NCBI GenBank assembly: GCA_031082425.1
Contig: JAVHLB010000012.1
Coordinates: forward strand, 1 to 64,000
Source of the DNA: Candidatus Edwardsbacteria bacterium
GTDB taxonomy: Bacteria > Edwardsbacteria > AC1 > EtOH8
Length of the DNA stretch: 64,000 bases
Direction of reading: 5' to 3'
Translations under genes and position numbers: made by a program
Part shown: positions 58,661 to 64,000 of the stretch, in pieces
Numbering within the stretch: the first letter of the stretch is position 1
Layout: each line of letters begins with the position of its first letter
Notes under the pieces: model-generated
Database searches by the model: none
Told to the model about the DNA's origin: nothing
Seen by the model: the letters and a program-made list of their open reading frames with translations, nothing else

Positions 58661-58694
58661 AATTAATTCTAACCCCAAGAAAAGGAGGCTTGCC

Positions 58695-59189
58695 ATGCCG
58701 GATGCCAGCGATAAAGTAAGGAATTTCATGGAAAAGATGTTCCGGATAGTCCCGGGATACGGCGGCTATGCCGAAAAGGAATCGCGCCGCAATACCGATA
58801 AGATCCTGCGCCTGCACCTGGCCGGGCAGCTGGACGAGGTCAAGACCGCCTTCGACCGATTTATGTCCGACATGACCAAACAAAAGGGGCATCTGGAGCT
58901 GATGTCGGACGCCTCATCCGTCACCAAACTGCTGGAGAAGGTGAGCGACCGGCTTAAATACGCCGAGTACGGTTACTCCGGTTTCTTCGACAGCCCCAAG
59001 GTGCTGGGGCCGCAGTTGGACGCCCTCTATCAGTTCGACATGGACCTGTCCCAGCACATCATGGACCTGAAGAGCAAGATGACCCAGATAAAACCGGATC
59101 CCTCGATCCTGAAAGCCTTGCTGGAGGACCTGCGTAAATTCGACGATAGATTGAATGCCCGGCATGAAGCGATCAATAAACCTGTTTAA
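58695..59189 (+). CDS. helical orphan protein beside SPFH gene
   Basis: I do not recognise this 164-residue soluble protein. It is almost all helix with heptad-like spacing (about 20-60, 70-95 and 125-160), and so probably a coiled-coil or helical bundle. An AAAGGAGG site precedes the ATG strongly. The SPFH zinc-ribbon gene follows 59 bases later and the two probably form an operon. The gap contains short AAACGTTTAAACAG-type direct repeats. A role in membrane-associated assemblies with the SPFH partner is inference from context only. Confidence 0.75.
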   Translation: MPDASDKVRNFMEKMFRIVPGYGGYAEKESRRNTDKILRLHLAGQLDEVKTAFDRFMSDMTKQKGHLELMSDASSVTKLLEKVSDRLKYAEYGYSGFFDSPKVLGPQLDALYQFDMDLSQHIMDLKSKMTQIKPDPSILKALLEDLRKFDDRLNARHEAINKPV

Positions 59190-59248
59190 TCGGTTAAAAC
59201 GTTTAAACAGTTTGAACTTGTTAAACCTTTTCAACTTTAGGAGCAAAT

Positions 59249-60274
59249 ATGGCCAAGATAATGGAAGTCATAGAATATTTTGACAATACCGGCAATCAAC
59301 TGGTGCACCGGGTTCCCGAGGACGGCTCGGGCGAGACCAAGATCGGCTCCCAGCTGGTGGTCCGGGAAAGCCAACAGGCCGTGTTCTTCCGGGATGGCAA
59401 GGCCATGGATGTCTTCGGTGCCGGCCGCCATACATTGACCACCATGAACCTGCCGATCCTGACCGGGATGCTCAAGGGGGTATTCGACGGCAAGAGCCCC
59501 TTCCGGGTGGAGGTCTATTTCGTCAACTCCAAGGTATTCACCGACCTGAAATGGGGCACCTCGGAGCCCATCCCCTTCCGCGACTCCGAACTGCAGATGA
59601 TCCGCCTGCGATCCTTCGGCATCTACTCCACCAGGGTCAAGGATCCCCAGCTGTTCGTCAACAAGATGGTGGGCACCCAGGGGTTGTATACCACCGAGCA
59701 GATCGACGGCTTCTTGAAGAACGTGATCGTGTCCCGGCTGGCCGATTACCTGGGCGAGAACTACCAGACCATCCTGGATGTGGCCCAGCATTACGATGAG
59801 CTGGGCACCGGCCTGAAAGCCAGACTGCAGGAGGATTTCGGCAAGTACGGCCTGGAGATGGTGGACCTGTACATCAGCGCCATCACCCCCCCGCCGGAGG
59901 TTCAGGCCCGAATGGACGAGCGGGCCGGGATGGCCGCGGTGGGCGATCTGAACCAGTATATGAAGTTCAAGGCGGCCAATGCCATGGGCGACGCCGCCAA
60001 ACAGGAGGGCGGTGCGGCCGGAGCCGGCGTGGGCATGGGCGCCGGGATAGGGATGGGCATGATGATGCCCGGCATGCTGCAGCAGGCCATGGCCAGCGGG
60101 CCGATGGCCGCCTGCCCCAAGTGCGGCACCCAGAACCAGACCACCGCCAAGTTCTGCTCCAACTGCGGCGGCCCGATGGTGGTGGCCCCGGCCACCACCC
60201 CCTGCCCCAAGTGCGGCAAACCGGTGGCGTCTGGCAGTAAGTTCTGCAACGACTGCGGAGCTAAGCTGGGGTAA
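59249..60274 (+). CDS. SPFH/virion-core-type protein with double zinc ribbon
   Basis: The 341-residue protein matches the YdjI-type SPFH family. The SPFH domain (about 20-235) starts QLVVRESQQAVFFRDGKAMDVFGAGRHTL and includes FRDSELQMIRLRSFGIYSTRVKDP. A low-complexity Gly/Ala/Met stretch (about 258-285) follows. Two zinc ribbons end the protein: CPKCGTQNQTTAKFCSNCGG and CPKCGKPVASGSKFCNDCG. In Bacillus YdjI recruits other proteins to the membrane under phage or envelope stress. Here the partner could be the small helical protein encoded upstream. AGGAG precedes the ATG. Confidence 0.9.
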   Translation: MAKIMEVIEYFDNTGNQLVHRVPEDGSGETKIGSQLVVRESQQAVFFRDGKAMDVFGAGRHTLTTMNLPILTGMLKGVFDGKSPFRVEVYFVNSKVFTDLKWGTSEPIPFRDSELQMIRLRSFGIYSTRVKDPQLFVNKMVGTQGLYTTEQIDGFLKNVIVSRLADYLGENYQTILDVAQHYDELGTGLKARLQEDFGKYGLEMVDLYISAITPPPEVQARMDERAGMAAVGDLNQYMKFKAANAMGDAAKQEGGAAGAGVGMGAGIGMGMMMPGMLQQAMASGPMAACPKCGTQNQTTAKFCSNCGGPMVVAPATTPCPKCGKPVASGSKFCNDCGAKLG

Positions 60275-60279
60275 TATCA

Positions 60280-60655
60280 AACCGCAAAGACGCTAAGACG
60301 CAAAGGCTTATTTTCTTTAAACTTTGAACTTTCTACTTAAAACTGTCGTAGTCATTGCGAGAATGGCAACGAAGATTAACTGGTGAAGCAATCTACCCGT
60401 GTCATTCCTGTGCAGACAGGAATCCAGGATTACTTTGAACCACAAAGAGCACAAAGCACACAAAGATTTTTTTCGGCTTTCAATTCTTGCCTGGCCCGCA
60501 TCTCCCCTATTAAGGGAAGAAACAGTGGGGTGTCGACAGAACCGTTTTTGGTTTTAGGCTTAACATAATTGCCTAACGTGCCATTCCGGAGAAGTCGGGA
60601 ATCCAGTTTTTGAAACACCAAGAGCACAAAGGTTTTTATTCTTTTTACTTTATAC
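60280..60655. repeat. gap of dispersed repeats
   Basis: The 397-base stretch between the SPFH gene and the DUF3788 gene contains several repeat types. ACCGCAAAGACGCTAAGACG (60280-60299) and AACCACAAAGAGCACAAAGC (60439-60458), with ACACCAAGAGCACAAAGG at 60614-60631, belong to the AAGACxC family. GTCATTGCGAG at 60351-60361, with AACGAAG and GAAGCAATCT nearby, is a widespread bacterial dispersed motif. GGAATCCAGG (60419-60428) and GGGAATCCAG (60596-60605) are relatives of another. No gene is supported in it. Confidence 0.5.
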
Positions 60656-60671
60656 TTTCAGCTTTAAACTT

Positions 60672-61073
60672 ATGAAGTGCAACCCCACTGAAAAGGATTT
60701 TCTGGCCCTGATCGGGCCCAAAGCCGAGTTGTGGAGTGAAATACGCACCTATCTTGCCTCGCATTATGACCATATGCCGGAATTGAGTGTTGGCAAGAAA
60801 GAATACGACTGGACCATCCGCTACCGCAAGACCGGCAAGACACTGGTTACGCTGATGCCCGAACAAGGCGGATTCTGCGTTCTTGTTGTTCTGGGCAAGG
60901 AAGAGATTGAAAAAGCCGGACAGGCTAAGCTCAATAAATATGTGCAGGATGTTTTCGAGAGCGCCAAGCAGTACCATGACGGCCGATGGCTTTGGATAAG
61001 GCCGAAGGCCAAGCGCGACCTGAATTCTATTATAACGTTGTTGCGGATTAAGAAAGGGCCGGTCGTCGAATAA
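60672..61073 (+). CDS. DUF3788-like protein
   Basis: The 133-residue protein has YDWTIRYRKTGKTLVTLMPEQGGFCVLVVLGKEEIEKA and ESAKQYHDGRWLWI, a pattern of the DUF3788 family. These are small single-domain proteins of unknown function common in Firmicutes and Bacteroidetes. The ATG at 60672 has no strong ribosome binding site. It may be monocistronic, as repeats surround it. Confidence 0.75.
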   Translation: MKCNPTEKDFLALIGPKAELWSEIRTYLASHYDHMPELSVGKKEYDWTIRYRKTGKTLVTLMPEQGGFCVLVVLGKEEIEKAGQAKLNKYVQDVFESAKQYHDGRWLWIRPKAKRDLNSIITLLRIKKGPVVE

Positions 61074-61166
61074 CCAAGTGAGTGCCGTGTTTGAGTTTTG
61101 AAGGATAGTGTCATAAACAAACCCACATCAACCAATCTATCAGCTATATAATAAAGGAGATCCCTC

Positions 61167-62054
61167 ATGTTTTTCATATTCACACTGATCATCGCCGCCG
61201 CAGCCGGATACATGTGGTTCTCGGCCAACAAGAAGTCCCAGCAGTTCAACGAAGCCTTCGCCAAGAACAAGGCCATCTCCGGCATCGTGGCCGTTTTCTT
61301 TTTGATAGTCGCCGTCTTCCAGATGCTGACCGTCATCCCGGCCGGGTACGTAGGCATAGTGGACTTCTTCGGCAACGTCTCCGCTAAAACCCTCAAATCG
61401 GGGATAAATTTGCGCAACCCTCTGGCCCGGATCGTTAAATTCTCCATTAAAACACAGGAAATGTCCGAGGATATGCACGTGCCGTCCAAAGAGGGGCTTA
61501 CCGTTCAGCTGGATGCCACCGTGCTGTTCCACCTTGATCCCGACAAGGCCGCCGAGGTTTATAAAACGGTCGGGCCGGATTACGTCAATATCATCCTGGT
61601 GCCGCAATTCCGCTCGGTCTGCCGGGGCGTTACCGCTCTGTACGAGGCCAAGGCGCTTTATACCTCCCAGCGAGAGGAACTGGCCCGGCTGATTCAAGTG
61701 GACCTGGAAAAGATGGTGGCCGCCCGGGGCATTGTGATCGAGACCACTCCCCTGCGACGGGTAACCCTCCCCAACAAAGTGACCGACGCCGTCGAGGAGA
61801 AGCTCAAAGCCGAACAGGAAAGCCAGCGGATGGAGTTCATTCTGACCAAGGAAAAGCAAGAGGCCGAACGAAAACGTATCGAGGCCAAGGGCATCTCCGA
61901 CTTCCAGAACATCGTGGCCCAGGGCATCAGCGAGCCGCTGTTAAGATGGAAAGGCATCGAAGCCACCGAAAAACTGGCCCAGTCGCCCAACACCAAGGTG
62001 ATCATCGTGGGCGCCGGCAAGGACGGCCTGCCCATAATCTTGGATACCAAATAG
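61167..62054 (+). CDS. prohibitin/SPFH-domain membrane protein
   Basis: The 295-residue protein has two N-terminal hydrophobic segments (about 1-17 and 37-60), then an SPFH domain starting VIPAGYVGIVDFFGNVSAKTLKSG. LRNPLARIVKFSIKTQEMSEDM follows, along with VTDAVEEKLKAEQESQRMEFILTKEKQEAERKRIEAKG, a long helix. It should form oligomeric rings in the inner membrane, as with HflK/HflC and prohibitins. No protease partner is adjacent. An AAAGGAG site precedes the ATG. It is the second SPFH protein within 3 kb. Confidence 0.92.
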   Translation: MFFIFTLIIAAAAGYMWFSANKKSQQFNEAFAKNKAISGIVAVFFLIVAVFQMLTVIPAGYVGIVDFFGNVSAKTLKSGINLRNPLARIVKFSIKTQEMSEDMHVPSKEGLTVQLDATVLFHLDPDKAAEVYKTVGPDYVNIILVPQFRSVCRGVTALYEAKALYTSQREELARLIQVDLEKMVAARGIVIETTPLRRVTLPNKVTDAVEEKLKAEQESQRMEFILTKEKQEAERKRIEAKGISDFQNIVAQGISEPLLRWKGIEATEKLAQSPNTKVIIVGAGKDGLPIILDTK

Positions 62055-62180
62055 GTTCGTTGGCTGTCACCCCGAGATGGCATTTGACCAATCAGTTTGA
62101 ATGGGTGCCGGCATGATTACGATCCAATATATACACTTATGTCCTGATAATCCGAGCATTAATATCAACCGGAGAACATC

Positions 62181-62438
62181 GTGATCAAAACACTGGGACT
62201 GCTGGCCGGCTTCCTGACCACCCTCAGCTTTCTGCCCCAGGTCATAAAAAGCCTGAAGACCAAACACATGGATGATTTCAATATCTGGTTCTTGGTATTG
62301 ATGATTGTGGGCCTTTCCCTGTGGACGGTCTACGGGTTCATGATCAGGCAGCTGCCCATCATCATCGCCAATCTGGCCACCATATCATTGAACCTGATGC
62401 TGCTGGGGCTCAAGATCAAATATCAAAAACAGAAATAA
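62181..62438 (+). CDS. SemiSWEET/PQ-loop small membrane transporter
   Basis: The 85-residue protein has three membrane segments, with the PQ motif in TLSFLPQVIKSLKTK (Pro19-Gln20) and the later DDFNIWFLVLMIVGLSLW. It matches bacterial SemiSWEETs, which act as dimers for sugar passage. The start is GTG at 62181. It is followed 19 bases later by the secreted TIM-barrel-like gene, which hints at a carbohydrate context. Confidence 0.88.
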   Translation: MIKTLGLLAGFLTTLSFLPQVIKSLKTKHMDDFNIWFLVLMIVGLSLWTVYGFMIRQLPIIIANLATISLNLMLLGLKIKYQKQK

Positions 62439-62457
62439 GGACATCAAGCCGAACAAC

Positions 62458-64000
62458 ATGCACAAGATCACCCTTTTCTCCTGCCTGGCCGCCATCACCA
62501 TACTGACGGCGGGGCTTGACAACGCCGGTCCTAAAGCATCTTATCTTGAAACCGACCAAGGTGAATACTACCGCTACCAGATCGTTAAGCTGAACCTGAA
62601 GCCGGATTCCCTGCTTAAGATAAATCCCGATTCCGCCTCGTTGCAGGCATCCTTCCGCCACGGCGACAGCCTGATATCCGGTGTCGGCAGTTGCCAGGGG
62701 ATAAGCCTTAAATATGACAGAACCGACAGCAGCTGGCGCGGCACCTGGGCCATGCCCTGGAACCCGCCGCTAGGCGTTTACCAAGCTGTTTTAAATGTTT
62801 ATTCTGACAAAATCATAAAGGACTCTGCTACTTTGCTGCTTTCCGACTCTGTTACTTTTATTGTCAGATCCCGCCCCCCCCGTTCCATCCCCGAAGGCTT
62901 CTGCGCCATGACCATCGAGAGCGCCGGGAATATGCTCAACGCCAAGCTTCCCTCTCCGTTTAAAGCCCAGAAGCATTGGACCAATTTTACCGATTGGGCC
63001 AAATATCTGGGGGCCGATGCCGTCTGGTATTCAGTAGGCTGGACCATCGAGGGATATCCCGGGATCAACGATAAAAATCCCTGGGTCAGGGAGAATTTCA
63101 AGGTGTTCCCCAAACTGGCCGAGGAGTGCCACAAACAGGGCCTCAAATTCGGCGGATACGTGGGCAGCTACCTTTTATGGGGCCCCACTTTGCGGAAATT
63201 GAAGTATGACTATTCGCTGGAGGCCAAGAACGGCCGGGTATTCCCCAACCACCATGTCAGCCTGGACGACGCCAAGCGCCGGGCCGATATCGTGAAGATC
63301 TTGAAGCTGCTGCAGGACGATCCCAATGTGGACTTCATCGGGCTGGACTACATCCGGCCGGGCGCCGGCGGGTTCGAGACGGTGGACGAATTCGTGGAAC
63401 AGATGAACATCGAAAAACCGGCCGGCTGGGACAGATGGGGCAAAAAGGACCGGATGCTGTGGGTGGCCCGGCAGGTAAAACCCATGTCCGACAAGCCCAT
63501 CCGGGCCCGCTGGCAGTGGTGGCAGGCCCACCGTTCGGCCAGCGCGGTGGAAAAGCTGATCGCCGAGGCCGGGGTCAGCAAGCCGGTATGGGGCTTCACC
63601 CTGGGCTGGGACAAAGGACACGAACACGGCCAGGACCCGCCGATGATGAATGATGCCGGCCTTGACCTGGACGCCATGATGATCTATGAATCCAACGCCC
63701 AGCAGTGTTTCGAGATGACCAATGTTTGGTCAAAATATCTCAAAGGCGATGAGGTCCAGATGATGGCCGGCCAGCAGATAGACTGGGTATTATTGCAGAA
63801 AAGCACCATACCACCCGCCCCCGAGGAATTCTACTGGCGTTTGACCGATGCCATCAAGGGCACCTCCGATGGCGGGCGGGTCAAGGGGTTGTTCTGGCAT
63901 GACATGTTCAGGGGGATCCGGGGCCGCAAAGGCCCGCACACCAGCCAGGAATGGCTGATAGTGGGAGCCGCGGCCTTCTCGAAGGTCAGACAGGAGCTGG
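62458..64000 (+). CDS. exported TIM-barrel-like glycosidase family protein (cut by window end)
   Basis: The frame runs from ATG 62458 to the window edge (514 codons) with no stop. A signal peptide is visible (MHKITLFSCLAAITILTAG), then a beta-sandwich-like domain (about 25-140). A (beta/alpha)8-like region follows, with WTNFTDWAKYLGADAVWYSVGW, GLKFGGYVGSYLLWG, VDFIGLDYIRPG and KGLFWHDMF. The layout resembles hypothetical glycoside-hydrolase proteins of uncultured bacteria. The acids in LDYIRPG and MMIYES are candidate catalytic residues. Substrate unknown; the C-terminus lies outside the window and might carry a T9SS domain. Confidence 0.75.
   Translation, partial: MHKITLFSCLAAITILTAGLDNAGPKASYLETDQGEYYRYQIVKLNLKPDSLLKINPDSASLQASFRHGDSLISGVGSCQGISLKYDRTDSSWRGTWAMPWNPPLGVYQAVLNVYSDKIIKDSATLLLSDSVTFIVRSRPPRSIPEGFCAMTIESAGNMLNAKLPSPFKAQKHWTNFTDWAKYLGADAVWYSVGWTIEGYPGINDKNPWVRENFKVFPKLAEECHKQGLKFGGYVGSYLLWGPTLRKLKYDYSLEAKNGRVFPNHHVSLDDAKRRADIVKILKLLQDDPNVDFIGLDYIRPGAGGFETVDEFVEQMNIEKPAGWDRWGKKDRMLWVARQVKPMSDKPIRARWQWWQAHRSASAVEKLIAEAGVSKPVWGFTLGWDKGHEHGQDPPMMNDAGLDLDAMMIYESNAQQCFEMTNVWSKYLKGDEVQMMAGQQIDWVLLQKSTIPPAPEEFYWRLTDAIKGTSDGGRVKGLFWHDMFRGIRGRKGPHTSQEWLIVGAAAFSKVRQEL

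Noticed and set aside
58154..58694. small open frame at 58430-58666 as a gene
   Set aside because: It overlaps repeat motifs, has no ribosome binding site and no resemblance to a protein family.

Overview
The window is bacterial, moderately GC-rich in its core genes, with AT-rich accessory genes set into it. Several traits point to a double-membrane bacterium near the FCB group (Fibrobacteres-Chlorobi-Bacteroidetes and candidate-phylum relatives). These are an MCE/MlaD lipid-transport protein, an LptE-like lipoprotein, a PorX-type response regulator beside a PorY-like kinase, and a secreted protein with a type IX secretion C-terminal sorting domain. The exact lineage is an inference and cannot be fixed from this window. 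No plasmid, phage or CRISPR module is visible.

Layout, left to right. 1-5.7 kb (+): mlaD, an AT-rich orphan membrane protein, a relic of the radA 5' end, radA, a GNAT acetyltransferase, ispD, ispF and a DedA protein. 5.7-12.9 kb: HU and PriA (-), an NHL beta-propeller (+), then lptE, an RlmD-type RNA methyltransferase, rimI, tsaB and tsaE (-). 12.9-29.3 kb (-): a large signalling block. purD is followed by a 2,477-residue PAS/GAF/HD-GYP protein, a 1,579-residue GAF/GGDEF protein, a histidine kinase and the PorX-like regulator. 29.4-30.25 kb: a REP-associated tyrosine transposase framed by perfect palindromes. 30.3-37.8 kb (+): ispE, spoVG, a candidate structured RNA, a partly duplicated GIY-YIG/tRNA-Gln unit, prs, rplY, pth, rpsF, two ssb genes, rpsR, rplI, an EIIA-like PTS protein, a zinc-ribbon protein and rpmB. 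37.8-39.7 kb (+): a Nudix hydrolase, ruvX and mltG.

39.7-58.2 kb (-): era, a DUF4833-like protein, a NapH-type polyferredoxin, a membrane protein, rmuC, two patatin paralogues separated by a DUF559 nuclease and palindromic repeats, an AT-rich ATPase-methyltransferase fusion, ruvB, a TPR protein, a T9SS cargo protein, ruvA, ruvC, yebC, a methyltransferase, a DUF454 protein, an HD hydrolase and cysS. 58.2-64 kb (+): a repeat-rich gap, an orphan gene, a zinc-ribbon SPFH protein, a DUF3788 protein, a prohibitin-like protein, a SemiSWEET-like protein and a secreted TIM-barrel-like protein cut by the window end.

How the genes connect. ispD, ispF and ispE give three steps of the MEP isoprenoid pathway. 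tsaB, tsaE and rimI are the usual t6A neighbours. ruvA, ruvB and ruvC complete Holliday-junction processing, with radA, priA, ssb and rmuC adding recombination and restart functions. The ispE-spoVG-prs-rplY-pth order resembles the classical Firmicutes arrangement. The most unusual items are the ATPase-methyltransferase fusion, the giant c-di-GMP synthesis/degradation pair next to PorXY-like genes, the GIY-YIG/tRNA-Gln partial duplication, the radA-start relic beside an AT-rich gene, and the transposase with its paired palindromes.
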